A DNA stretch of 64,000 nt from Nitrospirota bacterium (GTDB lineage Bacteria > Nitrospirota > Nitrospiria > Nitrospirales > UBA8639). Within the stretch, counting starts at the first letter, position 1, and every line of letters starts with the position of its first letter. Under the pieces are notes generated by a model, which was not told the origin of the DNA, searched no databases, and saw nothing but the letters and a program-made list of their open reading frames with translations. The DNA lies in assembly GCA_003695915.1 (NCBI GenBank), contig RFGF01000041.1, positions 1 to 64,000 on the forward strand, in the 5' to 3' direction. Positions 35,419 through 44,027 of this stretch are shown here, in pieces. A program made the translations under genes and the position numbers.

Positions 35419-35943
35419 TCACTGCGGCTGAGCCGGCGTCGGGTCAGCCGCCTGGCGCGGGGTCGCTGTGGCTGCGGTTTTGTCGGAGGCTGGCGTGATT
35501 CCCGATGGCGCCGTCCCCGCACCTGTCGAAGATGGCGAAGAGGTCTCTGTCGAGGCGGTGGATGGAGAAAAAAGCGCATGAATTTTTTCGGCGATGTTCT
35601 GTTTGGAAAACGGCTTCATGATATAGCCGTTGACGCCGGCTTTGATAGCCTCCATGATGTGCGCACGCCGATCCTCCGACGTGACCATCACGACCTTGAT
35701 GTGTGCAAAGCGTGCATCGCTTCGTATGTGTTTGAGCAGTTCCAATCCCGACATCTCCGCCATATGCCAATCCGCTAAGATCACATCCACTCGTTGATGC
35801 TGGAGCTTTTCCCAGGCTCCCTCTCCATTTTCCTGCTCGTCGATCCGCTTGATCCCCAACGCTGTCAGGATGGATTTCAACAATTTTCTGGACGTCGCGT
35901 CATCGTCCACGATCATAACCGTTTTGGCCGTTTGAGTCTCCAA
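35419..35943 (-). CDS. CheY-like single-domain response regulator with Pro/Ala/Thr-rich tail
   Basis: A 174-residue protein: a complete receiver domain (residues 8-122) with the acidic triad VDDD, phospho-acceptor D58 (ILADWHM), the threonine in VMVTSED and the KPF lysine. A tail of about 50 residues follows, made mostly of Ser, Thr, Ala and Pro. The start codon is TTG, supported by a very good AGGAGGAG six bases upstream. No output domain exists, so signalling must be by protein contact. It is the only minus-strand gene in the flagellar locus. Its WHMAEMSG segment resembles CheY variants seen beside chemotaxis genes. Target unknown. Confidence 0.88.
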   Translation of the reverse strand: METQTAKTVMIVDDDATSRKLLKSILTALGIKRIDEQENGEGAWEKLQHQRVDVILADWHMAEMSGLELLKHIRSDARFAHIKVVMVTSEDRRAHIMEAIKAGVNGYIMKPFSKQNIAEKIHALFSPSTASTETSSPSSTGAGTAPSGITPASDKTAATATPRQAADPTPAQPQ

Positions 35944-36369
35944 GAGATGCTCCTCCTTTCGGTGTCGTGACCCAGCAAGCGTGGCGAGTCAGTCGCTTGT
36001 ACCGTGCTGCTTATTTCATCGGTTGAAAAAAGAAAAGATCAAGGCAGTCCATGCCGGCCGGGTGAATGGGCATCGTGTCCGATGGATCGCCTCCTGGCTA
36101 TTTCCTGTCAAAGACTCGACTTGTTGCCAGGATTCTTGACGGAGACTCTCGCTTCGTTCGGTATGCGGGATGGACGGGAGTTCGCGTTCGTCGGAAGGCT
36201 CTGCAAGAAACCGAAGTGAATCAAGACATTGGCTATAGGCGATCCCCACTGCCTTCGCCACGTCACGACAACGCTCGCTCGCGGATCGTTCAGATGGTCG
36301 GCATGAACGTTGCTATCAGGATAGGACCGTCGCTTTCATATCCTGCTCATTCATCAGGGAGCGCCAACG
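35944..36369 (+). other. Divergent intergenic region between the CheY-like gene and fliL
   Basis: A 426-base region separating the minus-strand regulator from the second flagellar operon. It must hold the promoters for both directions. The only strong motif I found is the sigma-54-type element at 36299-36314 described separately. Open frames that cross the region (for example 36004-36219 and 36066-36503) show no similarity to known families and are probably chance. Confidence 0.5.
36299..36314 (+). promoter_or_regulatory. Sigma-54-type (-24/-12) promoter of the fliL operon
   Basis: CGGCATGAACGTTGCT fits the -24/-12 consensus TGGCAC-N5-TTGCW with the invariant GG and GC at the correct spacing. 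The mismatches are C for T at the first position and T for C at the sixth. Transcription would begin near 36325, giving a leader of about 45 bases to the fliL ATG at 36370. Two sigma-54 activators are encoded upstream in the same locus, which makes functional use credible. Not tested. Confidence 0.5.
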
Positions 36370-36873
36370 ATGGCGGAAGAAAAAACCGAAGATGTGTCCG
36401 CGCCGCCGGGCACGCGCAAAAAAATGGTGCTGTTGATCATTTTAGGTGTCGCCATTCTCGCCGGGGGAGGTGGGGCGGCCTGGTTGTTGTTGGGGACGAA
36501 TGACACCGCTCACGAGATTCGGTCGGACAATCCTTCAGAAGAGTCGAGTCACGGTGCTCATGCCAACGAACCTGGTCCGATCGTGGAACTCGATCCGTTT
36601 GTCCTGAACCTGGCCGACAAAGAAGAATTGCGATACTTGAAATTAACGATCTCTTTGGAACTCGACCGCCCCAAGGAAGAAACGGACTTCGATGCACGAC
36701 TCCCGGCGATACGGGATGCTTTGCTTGTTCTCTTGACAAGCAAGGAGTCGCGAGCGATCCGCACGGTCAACGGCAAGCACCGAATTCGTGAAGAGATTCG
36801 ATCGCGGGTGAACAAGATCATGCGAAAAGGGAAAGTCACGAATGTGTTTTTTACCGACTTCATCATTCAATGA
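36370..36873 (+). CDS. fliL: Flagellar basal body-associated protein FliL
   Basis: A 167-residue single-span inner-membrane protein. A short charged cytoplasmic N-terminus precedes the transmembrane segment at residues 19-41 (VLLIILGVAILAGGGGAAWLLL). The periplasmic domain has IVELDPFVLNLADKEELRYLKL and the conserved RDALLVLLTSKE, as in the stomatin-like FliL fold. FliL surrounds or stabilises the stator. It heads the second flagellar operon, preceded by GGGAG and the sigma-54-like element. Confidence 0.94.
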   Translation: MAEEKTEDVSAPPGTRKKMVLLIILGVAILAGGGGAAWLLLGTNDTAHEIRSDNPSEESSHGAHANEPGPIVELDPFVLNLADKEELRYLKLTISLELDRPKEETDFDARLPAIRDALLVLLTSKESRAIRTVNGKHRIREEIRSRVNKIMRKGKVTNVFFTDFIIQ

Positions 36874-36960
36874 CCGTGCGCTCATGATTCGTGGCACGAG
36901 GGATGAGGCAAGATAACGCAGCCGCTCACATCTGAAGCGGTTTCGCTCGTCGAACTCAAT

Positions 36961-37944
36961 ATGGAAAAAATCCTTTCACAAGAGGAAGTCGATGCGTTGC
37001 TTCGGGGCGTCACCGAGGGAGAAGTGGATACGACTCCTTCGGAGCCCGAAGGACCTCAGGAGGGTCCTGTTCCCTATGATCTCGGCAATCAGGAATGGAT
37101 CGTCCGGGGGCGCATGCCCACGCTGGACGTCATTCATCAACAGTTTGCCCGCCTGTTTCGAGTCTCGCTGAGCGACACCTTGCGGAAGGCGATCGAGGTC
37201 AACATCACGAATCAATCGGTCTTGAAATTCAGCGAGTTCACGCGTCGGCTGCCCGTGCCCGCCTTTCTGCAGATCATTTCCATGGAGCCGCTGCGTGGAT
37301 ATGGCTTGATCGCGACGGATGCCTCTACGGTGTATCTCCTGGTCGATCATTTTTTCGGTGGAGTTGGCCAGACCCATGTCAAGCCGGAAGGGCAAGATTT
37401 TACTTTGATCGAGCAACGGGTGATGCGAAAAGTGATGACCATGGCCCTGGCCAATCTCACGAAAGCATGGGAACCTGTTCATCAGGTGACGGTGAAACCG
37501 GTCCGAACGGAGATGAATCCGCAATTAGCGGCTATCGTTCTCCCCTCCGACGTGGTGATCGTCATCACGATCGGGTTGGAACTCGGCGACGCGGTCGGCG
37601 ATCTTCATCTGTGTATTCCGTACGCGATGTTGGAACCGCTGCGCGATCGCTTGCAGGTCAGCTTTCAGAGCGATTTTTATGAAATGGATTATGGATGGAT
37701 TCGGCGATTCGCCGACCGACTTCGGGAAACCACCGTCACGCTCACCGTGCATCTGGGGAAGGCCGTCATCTCCGTGGAAGATCTGCTGAATTTCTCCGCC
37801 GGTGATGTGGTCGTGCTCGATCAATCAACCGACGAACCGCTTGTCGCGACCGTCGAAGGCGTGCCGAAGTTTCGTGGCTATCCCGGTGTGCAGAAATCGG
37901 CCCAATCGTTTCGCATCGAGAGCATGATCGTCCTCCAAGAGTAG
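36961..37944 (+). CDS. fliM: Flagellar motor switch protein FliM
   Basis: A 327-residue C-ring protein. Its N-terminal peptide EKILSQEEVDALL is the CheY-P binding motif. The middle domain (FARLFRVSLSDTLRKAIEV and the DHFFGGVGQ block) and the C-terminal SpoA domain (TVTLTVHLGKAVISVEDLLNF) are both intact. Length is normal. It follows fliL by 87 bases and precedes fliN. Presence of the CheY-binding peptide links this motor to the chemotaxis operon at 52207-63860. Confidence 0.96.
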   Translation: MEKILSQEEVDALLRGVTEGEVDTTPSEPEGPQEGPVPYDLGNQEWIVRGRMPTLDVIHQQFARLFRVSLSDTLRKAIEVNITNQSVLKFSEFTRRLPVPAFLQIISMEPLRGYGLIATDASTVYLLVDHFFGGVGQTHVKPEGQDFTLIEQRVMRKVMTMALANLTKAWEPVHQVTVKPVRTEMNPQLAAIVLPSDVVIVITIGLELGDAVGDLHLCIPYAMLEPLRDRLQVSFQSDFYEMDYGWIRRFADRLRETTVTLTVHLGKAVISVEDLLNFSAGDVVVLDQSTDEPLVATVEGVPKFRGYPGVQKSAQSFRIESMIVLQE

Positions 37945-38020
37945 GCGTCGCAGGGATGCGCCAACGGAACACATCGCGGACGGAAACTAGGAACATGAGC
38001 GTCGACGCACAGGTGAACGA

Positions 38021-38404
38021 ATGAGTGAATCAATCGAACAAGACGACCATGCGATGGTCCAACAGGACGCCGCTGCATCAGCGGTCGAGGCTCAGGCCGA
38101 AGCGGGCGCACTGACCAAGTCGGCTCAAGAGCCGGGCATTGATCATGCCGATTTACAACGAATTCTCGACATCCCCCTCGTCCTGTCGGCGCAATTGGGC
38201 AGTGCAAAATTGTTGATCAAAGAGTTGCTGCAATTGGGCCCGGGTTCCGTCGTGGAATTGGATAAATTGGCCGGAGAACCGCTGGAAGTATTTGTGAACG
38301 ATAAACTCGTCGCGCGCGGCGAAGTGGTCATGATCAACGAAAAATACGGTATTCGGCTGACGGACGTCGTAAGCCCCACGGAACGGGTGAATAAGCTCGC
38401 GTGA
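38021..38404 (+). CDS. fliN: Flagellar motor switch protein FliN
   Basis: A 127-residue protein with a variable alanine-rich first 45 residues and a C-terminal SpoA domain: ILDIPLVLSAQLGSAKLLIKELLQLGPGSVVELDKLAGEPL in two adjoining blocks, then FVNDKLVARGEVVMINEKYGIRL. It has no phosphatase domain, so it is FliN rather than FliY. It sits between fliM and fliO as in most flagellar operons and forms the bottom of the C ring. Confidence 0.95.
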   Translation: MSESIEQDDHAMVQQDAAASAVEAQAEAGALTKSAQEPGIDHADLQRILDIPLVLSAQLGSAKLLIKELLQLGPGSVVELDKLAGEPLEVFVNDKLVARGEVVMINEKYGIRLTDVVSPTERVNKLA

Positions 38405-38446
38405 ACACGACAGCCGTCTGCCATGAACTAGAGCGACTGAGACACC

Positions 38447-38839
38447 ATGGATTTGGCTGCTGAAGCTCTGAAGATGGCGGGAGCCTTGGCCGGGGTCATC
38501 GCGTTCTTGCTCGGTGGCGCGTTCGTCGTCAAGCGGATGACGGGCGACGTTGTCGGCTCAGGGCTTCCACGATTTCGTGTGTTGGGAACGCTTCGATTGG
38601 GGCCGGGGAAGGGCATTTTCTTGGTCGAAGTGGCTGGAGAAGTGTTGGTCTTAGGAACGACCAGCCGTGATGTGACCGTGTTGACCAGAGTGCAAGATGC
38701 CGAACGCGTGGAGCAGCTTCGGGCGATTGGCTCCCCCTTCGGGACTGTTTGGCCTTTTCGGAGGCTGAAAGAACAACATCCCGGGTATGCCGGTGATGGC
38801 AAGACGAAACCGCTCGCTGCATCGACCGTGAAAGAATGA
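38447..38839 (+). CDS. fliO: Flagellar biosynthetic protein FliO
   Basis: A 130-residue protein with one N-terminal membrane segment (MAGALAGVIAFLLGGAFVV) and a cytoplasmic beta-rich domain (FRVLGTLRLGPGKGIFLVEVAGEVLVLGTTS) typical of FliO/FliZ, followed by a disordered tail. FliO assists stability or assembly of FliP. Position between fliN and fliP supports the assignment, and the stop overlaps the fliP start (ATGA). Confidence 0.9.
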   Translation: MDLAAEALKMAGALAGVIAFLLGGAFVVKRMTGDVVGSGLPRFRVLGTLRLGPGKGIFLVEVAGEVLVLGTTSRDVTVLTRVQDAERVEQLRAIGSPFGTVWPFRRLKEQHPGYAGDGKTKPLAASTVKE

Positions 38840-39642
38840 AAACGATGGCGCATGGCGCATCGCCGTTCAGAATCTGGTTGCGTGTTCGCTGGTCTTGGTT
38901 GCCGGGCGCTGTGCTGTCGGCATGGACAGCACTGGGGATGAATGCTGTCGCTTTGGCACAGTCGATCGCCGACCCGGCGTTAACGCTGCAATTGTCCGGC
39001 ATGGAGGAAAAAGAACCGTGGACCATCGGCATCAGAATCTTGGTGCTCTTGACCATTCTGACGTTAGCGCCGGCGCTGCTTGTGCTGCTGACGTCTTTTA
39101 CGCGAGTGGTCATTGTCCTGGGCTTGCTTCGCCAGGCGATGGGAACGCTGCATGCTCCGCCCAACCAAGTGATCATCGGGCTGGCATTGTTTTTGACCGT
39201 CTTCATCATGATGCCGGTGTGGGAAGACATTCGAGTCAATGCGATCACACCGTATTTGGAAGATCGTCTGACGCAGGAGCGGGCGCTCGAACGGGCCATT
39301 GTCCCTGTGCGAGCGTTCATGCTGCGGCAAGTGCGCGAAAAAGATCTGGCGTTGTTCGTGGATATGGCTCGGCTCGGCCAACCGGCGACTCCCCAGGACG
39401 TTCCGCTTCATGTCTTGATTCCAGCGTTCGTCACCAGCGAACTTCGGACGGCCTTTCAAATTGGGTTTTTGATTTACGTACCGTTTTTAGTGATCGACAT
39501 GATCATCGCGAGCATTCTGATGTCCATGGGAATGATGCTGCTGCCTCCGGTCATGATTTCCTTGCCGTTCAAACTTGTCTTGTTTGTGTTGGCAGATGGG
39601 TGGTTTTTGATCGTCGGGTCGCTGATGCAAAGCTTTCGCTAA
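38836..39642 (+). CDS. fliP: Flagellar type III export gate protein FliP
   Basis: A 268-residue export gate subunit. An N-terminal signal-like segment (about residues 20-45, ending VALAQS) is followed by hydrophobic helices with the FliP signatures FTRVVIVLGLLRQAMG and FLTVFIMMPVW, then LIPAFVTSELRTAFQIGF and SMGMMLLPPVMISLPFKL. Length and helix pattern match the family. The start overlaps fliO by four bases. FliP with FliQ and FliR builds the export channel. Confidence 0.96.
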   Translation: MKTMAHGASPFRIWLRVRWSWLPGAVLSAWTALGMNAVALAQSIADPALTLQLSGMEEKEPWTIGIRILVLLTILTLAPALLVLLTSFTRVVIVLGLLRQAMGTLHAPPNQVIIGLALFLTVFIMMPVWEDIRVNAITPYLEDRLTQERALERAIVPVRAFMLRQVREKDLALFVDMARLGQPATPQDVPLHVLIPAFVTSELRTAFQIGFLIYVPFLVIDMIIASILMSMGMMLLPPVMISLPFKLVLFVLADGWFLIVGSLMQSFR

Positions 39643-39711
39643 GACGCGGCGTTTCAGCGACAGGATTGAGCGAAGCAAGGATGGATACCGGAGAAGGACG
39701 AGAGACGAGGC

Positions 39712-39981
39712 ATGACTCCTGAAGGGGTGTTGGATATCGGGAAAACAGCGATCCAGACGATTTTGTTGGTCGCTGGTCCGATGCTCGGGTTGAGCATGAT
39801 CGTCGGTTTGATCATCAGCGCGTTTCAAGCCATGACACAGATCAATGAAGCCACGCTGACCTTTTTGCCGAAAATCATCACGATTTTTATCGTGATGCTC
39901 GTGGCCTTTCCTTGGCTTCTGGACATTCTGTTGGGGTTTATGACCGGCATTTGGGGGAATATCCCGGCGTATATTCGGTAA
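39712..39981 (+). CDS. fliQ: Flagellar type III export gate protein FliQ
   Basis: An 89-residue two-helix membrane protein, the standard size for FliQ. The segments LVAGPMLGLSMIVGLIISAFQAMTQ (split by its conserved glycine turn) and NEATLTFLPKIITIF are diagnostic, followed by the second hydrophobic helix VMLVAFPWLLDILLGFM. It lies between fliP and fliR, 69 bases after fliP. Confidence 0.96.
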   Translation: MTPEGVLDIGKTAIQTILLVAGPMLGLSMIVGLIISAFQAMTQINEATLTFLPKIITIFIVMLVAFPWLLDILLGFMTGIWGNIPAYIR

Positions 39982-40023
39982 CCGCATTCGGCTCGAACGA
40001 CGGTATGACCGGGGTATGCGCCG

Positions 40024-40842
40024 ATGCGTCAGACCACCGCTTTCCGTGAGACCGCCGTGTTTCGATGGGAAATCGCCCTGACCGAGTTTTGGGGATTCAT
40101 GTTCGTCTTGGTGCGGACGGCCGCGATTTTGGCGGCGATCCCATTGCTGGGCTCTCGCACGGTTCCTGTCCGCGTCAAAATCGCCTTGGCGTTCGCCATG
40201 GCTCTTGTCTTGATGCCCGTCGTATCGGTCAGCCTCAGCCCCGAGGGGTTGCAGCCATGGAATGTGGTGATCGGGCTGATGCGCGAATTGATCGTCGGAA
40301 TGGTGTTGGGCTTGGCGACCCGGTTGCTCATGGGCGCCGTGGAATTGGCGGGAAGTGTGATGGGCTTTCAAGTCGGATTCGGCGTGATCGGGATGCTGGA
40401 TCCGGTTTCGCAAGTCGAAACGCCGGTCTTCGGTCAATTGCTCACCGTTCTGGCCACGCTGTTGTATTTTCAGGTTGACGGGCATCATTTGGTCTTGTTG
40501 GCCCTGGCGGCCAGCTTCCAATTGATTCCCCCGTTCGCGGCGCATCTCGGTCCACCGGTACTCGCGGATGTCGTGCAATATCTCCAGGATATGCTCGTCA
40601 CCGCCGTCCGCATTGCGTTGCCAGTCATGGCGGTCACATTTCTTGTGCATCTGACGTTGGGGATCTTAGGACGTCTGGTGCCTCAAATGAACATTCTGCT
40701 GACGAGTTTCCCGCTCACGATTTCAGCGGGATTATTGGTGCTCGGGTTGGGCCTACCCATGATCGCCATCGTGTTTCAAGATGCCGTGTTCGGCATTGAG
40801 CGCATGTTATGGACGTTGTTGAAGGATCTCGGTCATGGCTGA
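40024..40842 (+). CDS. fliR: Flagellar type III export gate protein FliR
   Basis: A 272-residue polytopic membrane protein with about six hydrophobic segments. Family landmarks include LVRTAAILAAIPLLGSRTVPVRVK, the MRELIVGMVLGLATRLL segment, GFQVGFG and the late LGRLVPQMNILLTSFPLTI. It completes the fliPQR gate set. Its last eight bases overlap flhB, as is common. Confidence 0.95.
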   Translation: MRQTTAFRETAVFRWEIALTEFWGFMFVLVRTAAILAAIPLLGSRTVPVRVKIALAFAMALVLMPVVSVSLSPEGLQPWNVVIGLMRELIVGMVLGLATRLLMGAVELAGSVMGFQVGFGVIGMLDPVSQVETPVFGQLLTVLATLLYFQVDGHHLVLLALAASFQLIPPFAAHLGPPVLADVVQYLQDMLVTAVRIALPVMAVTFLVHLTLGILGRLVPQMNILLTSFPLTISAGLLVLGLGLPMIAIVFQDAVFGIERMLWTLLKDLGHG

Positions 40843-41914
40843 AAACAAGGACGGCATTGAAAAATCAGAACAACCGAGTGCGCGTCGTCTGGAGCAGGCC
40901 CGTCGCAAAGGGCAAGTGGCGAGCAGCCGCGAACTCGCTCCGCTGCTCGTGCTGTTAGGCGGGATGGGAATGATTACGTACTACGGACCGGTGGCGTGGC
41001 AGCGGATCCAACAACACAGTCATGACTGGTTTTCGCAAGCCGGGACGTTTTCTCTCACCCCCGAGCAGGTCCATGCCATGGCCATAGCCATTACGGAACA
41101 GGTGTTCGTGCCATTGATTCCGTTCGGTCTGCTCATGGTCGGCATCGGGATTGCCGCTGTGCTGATTCAAACGGGACCGCTGTGGGTCGAAGAGGCGCTG
41201 CGCCCTTCGTGGTCGAAAATCAATCCGACCAACGGGTTGAAGCGCGTGCTTTCTCTTCGCGGTGTCGTTGAATTGGTGAAGTCGCTCGGGAAAGTGGCGA
41301 TCGTGGCGGTATTGGTTACGTTGATCATTCGCATCGATCTCTCGACGATTGTGCAGTTGCCCGGCCGCCGGTTGGGAGAAGCCATCGCAGCCATCTGGGA
41401 ATCGGCTGGCAAAATTGTGCTGTGGGCCGGCTTGTGTTTATTGGTCTTAGCCGCAGCCGATTGGTTGTACCAGCGATGGCAATTTTTGCGCGACATGCGG
41501 ATGACCAAACAAGAAGTCAAAGAAGAGGCACGCGATGTGGAAGGGGACCCTGTTGTCCGGTCGCGCCGATTGAGCCTTCAGCGCGAGCGAGCTCGCCAGC
41601 GGATGATTCAAGGCGTCAAGCAGGCCGATGTCGTCATCACCAATCCAACTCACGTCGCTGTCGCGCTTCGCTATGACGCCGCGACGATGGAAGCGCCGAC
41701 GGTCTTGGCCAAAGGCGCGGGTGTGGTGGCAGAGAAAATTAAAGACATGGCCCGATATGCGGGCGTGCCCATCGTGGAAAATCGCAGCTTGGCGCAAGGT
41801 CTCTATCGAACGGTGAAAGTCGGGCAGGCAATTCCGGTCGATTTGTATCGAGCGGCGGCGGAAGTCTTGGCTTATGTCTATCGGTTGAAGCAGGAACAAG
41901 AACGAGCAGGATAG
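40835..41914 (+). CDS. flhB: Flagellar export switch protein FlhB
   Basis: A 359-residue FlhB. The N-terminal EKSEQPSARRLEQARRKGQVASSREL is the conserved start (longer than shown here in unbroken form), followed by four membrane helices and a cytoplasmic domain. The autocleavage site NPTH is present (VVITNPTHVAVALRYD near residue 270), so substrate-specificity switching should be functional. AKGAGVVAEKIKDMA and VPIVENRSLAQGLY complete the domain. It overlaps fliR and is followed by flhA after seven bases. Confidence 0.96.
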   Translation: MAENKDGIEKSEQPSARRLEQARRKGQVASSRELAPLLVLLGGMGMITYYGPVAWQRIQQHSHDWFSQAGTFSLTPEQVHAMAIAITEQVFVPLIPFGLLMVGIGIAAVLIQTGPLWVEEALRPSWSKINPTNGLKRVLSLRGVVELVKSLGKVAIVAVLVTLIIRIDLSTIVQLPGRRLGEAIAAIWESAGKIVLWAGLCLLVLAAADWLYQRWQFLRDMRMTKQEVKEEARDVEGDPVVRSRRLSLQRERARQRMIQGVKQADVVITNPTHVAVALRYDAATMEAPTVLAKGAGVVAEKIKDMARYAGVPIVENRSLAQGLYRTVKVGQAIPVDLYRAAAEVLAYVYRLKQEQERAG

Positions 41915-41921
41915 GTCTCCG

Positions 41922-44027
41922 GTGCCATTCGATCCTAAAACACTAAAACAAGAACTCACGCCGTCGCATTACGGCGATGCGGTGTTGCCAATCGGCGTGG
42001 TGGGTGTGCTGCTGCTCATGCTGTTGCCCATGCCTCCGTTTTTGCTCGACCTGTGTCTCTCGTTCAGTTTCACGCTCTCGGTGTTGATTCTCTTGGTGAC
42101 CATGCAGGCGGGACGGCCGATCGACTTCTCCGTGTTTCCCTCGGTGCTTTTGCTTGGCACGCTCTTTCGCTTGGCATTGAATATCGCCTCGACGCGCGTC
42201 ATTTTGCTTCACGGACACGAAGGGACCGATGCCGCAGGCGAGGTCATTCGGGCCTTCGGCGAATTTGTGGTGGGAGGAAATTTCGCCGTGGGCTTGGTCG
42301 TGTTTTCGATCCTGGTGATCATCAATTTCGTGGTGATTACGAAAGGAGCCGGGCGCATCGCCGAAGTGGCGGCCCGTTTTACCTTGGATGCAATGCCCGG
42401 GCGGCAGATGAGCATCGATGCCGATCTCAACGCTGGCCTGATCGACGAGGCCGAGGCCCGGAAGCGCCGGGAAGAAATTGCTCGAGAAGCGGATTTTTAC
42501 GGATCGATGGACGGCGCCAGCAAGTTCGTCCGGGGCGATGCTGTTGCCGCGCTCTTGATCATTTTCATCAATATTCTCGGCGGACTCGCGATCGGCATTC
42601 TCGAGCATGGCATGCCGTTGGCCAAAGCCGTTCAAACCTTTACGCTGCTCACGATCGGCGATGCGTTGGTCGCGCAGATTCCAGCCCTGATTGTGTCCAC
42701 CGCGGCCGGCATCATCATCACCCGAGTGACGACCGACACCAGCTTGGGACGCGATCTCACCGAACAAATCTTTTTCAATCCCCATCTGATCGCGGTCGTC
42801 GCCGTAATTCTGTTTTTTCTCGGCTTTATCCCGGGGTTGCCCCATATCGCGTTTCTCCTGCTCGGCGGGATTGCCGGCTGGGTCGCGTATCTGCTGTGGC
42901 GAAAAAAACGACAGCCGGAGACGGCACCGTCGAGTCCCGTCAAAGCAAAACCGGCTGCGCCGGCACCGGAGGCCATCGAGACGGTGACCCTTCCTGATAT
43001 GCTCGAGCTCCAAGTAGGCTATGGTTTGGTGCCCTTGGTCGATGCCTCACAAGGTGGCGAACTCTTGGATCGCGTCCGGGCTATCCGACGTCAAACCGCG
43101 CAGGATCTGGGCTTTATCGTGCCTGCCGTCCACATTCGCGACAATCTGCAATTGAAGCCCCATGAATATCAGATATTGTTGAAAGGGGTCTCCGTTGCCA
43201 AAGGCGAACTCATGCCCCGGCATATCTTGGCGATCAATCCCGGACACGCCAAAAGAAGCGTCGAGGGAAAGCCCACCGTGGATCCGTGCTTCGGATTGCC
43301 GGCTCTGTGGATCGCGCCCCAAGACAAAGAGCAGGCGCAAATGGATGGCTACACGGTCGTGGACGGCGCAGCGGTCATCGCGACGCATTTGACAGAAGTG
43401 ATTCGTGCGAACGCCCACGAACTGTTGGGTCGGCAAGAGGTCCAACAGTTGCTCGATCAGTTGGCCAAAAGCTATCCCAAAGTTGTCGACGATCTCGTTC
43501 CCACCCAACTGTCGTTGGGGGCCGTCGTCCGGATTCTGCGTAATTTGCTGCGTGAGCGAGTCTCGATTCGCGATCTGCGCACGATTCTCGAAACCATAGC
43601 GGATTATGCCGGCCAAACAAAAGATCCGGATACGCTGACGGAATATGTTCGGCAACAATTGGCGCGGACGATCACCAGTCAATATGCTACGCCCGATGGT
43701 CTGGTGCCCGTCATCAGTCTCGATCCGCTTGTGGATCGAAAACTCCATGAGCTGATTCGGCAATCGGCGAGTCCCGACGGGGCTGCGTATGCGCCCTCGT
43801 TCCTCAATACATTTATCAACTCTGTCAGACAAGCCATCGAGAGGGTGGCGAAACAAGGCTATCAACCGGTCCTCCTCTGTTCGCAGGCTATTCGGGCACA
43901 GGTGTATCGCCTCATCGCTCCCGGGATTCATGCCTTGGCGGTCCTATCGCCGAACGAGATCGATCCGAGGGCAAAAATCCAAGCCATAGAAATCGTGAGG
44001 ATCCCCGATGAAGCTGAAACGATATGA
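41922..44027 (+). CDS. flhA: Flagellar export apparatus protein FlhA
   Basis: A 701-residue export gate protein. The first half has about eight membrane helices and the FHIPEP loop region signature (GGNFAVGLVVFSILVIINFVV, then RFTLDAMPGRQMSIDADLNAG). The cytoplasmic half shows VGYGLVPLVD, FIVPAVHIRDNL and the SLGAVVRILRNLLRERVSIRDL block. Start is GTG 41922. Full family length. It overlaps flhF by 20 bases, which ties export to the polar-placement genes. Confidence 0.96.
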   Translation: MPFDPKTLKQELTPSHYGDAVLPIGVVGVLLLMLLPMPPFLLDLCLSFSFTLSVLILLVTMQAGRPIDFSVFPSVLLLGTLFRLALNIASTRVILLHGHEGTDAAGEVIRAFGEFVVGGNFAVGLVVFSILVIINFVVITKGAGRIAEVAARFTLDAMPGRQMSIDADLNAGLIDEAEARKRREEIAREADFYGSMDGASKFVRGDAVAALLIIFINILGGLAIGILEHGMPLAKAVQTFTLLTIGDALVAQIPALIVSTAAGIIITRVTTDTSLGRDLTEQIFFNPHLIAVVAVILFFLGFIPGLPHIAFLLLGGIAGWVAYLLWRKKRQPETAPSSPVKAKPAAPAPEAIETVTLPDMLELQVGYGLVPLVDASQGGELLDRVRAIRRQTAQDLGFIVPAVHIRDNLQLKPHEYQILLKGVSVAKGELMPRHILAINPGHAKRSVEGKPTVDPCFGLPALWIAPQDKEQAQMDGYTVVDGAAVIATHLTEVIRANAHELLGRQEVQQLLDQLAKSYPKVVDDLVPTQLSLGAVVRILRNLLRERVSIRDLRTILETIADYAGQTKDPDTLTEYVRQQLARTITSQYATPDGLVPVISLDPLVDRKLHELIRQSASPDGAAYAPSFLNTFINSVRQAIERVAKQGYQPVLLCSQAIRAQVYRLIAPGIHALAVLSPNEIDPRAKIQAIEIVRIPDEAETI

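Noticed and set aside
36004-36219. Small plus-strand frame between the CheY-like gene and fliL
   Set aside because: No ribosome binding site or recognisable sequence; it sits in a region that must hold two divergent promoters.
39487-40650. Minus-strand open frame of 387 codons opposite fliP-fliQ-fliR
   Set aside because: Strongly biased to His, Gln, Asp and Arg, without domains, and covering three certain genes on the other strand.
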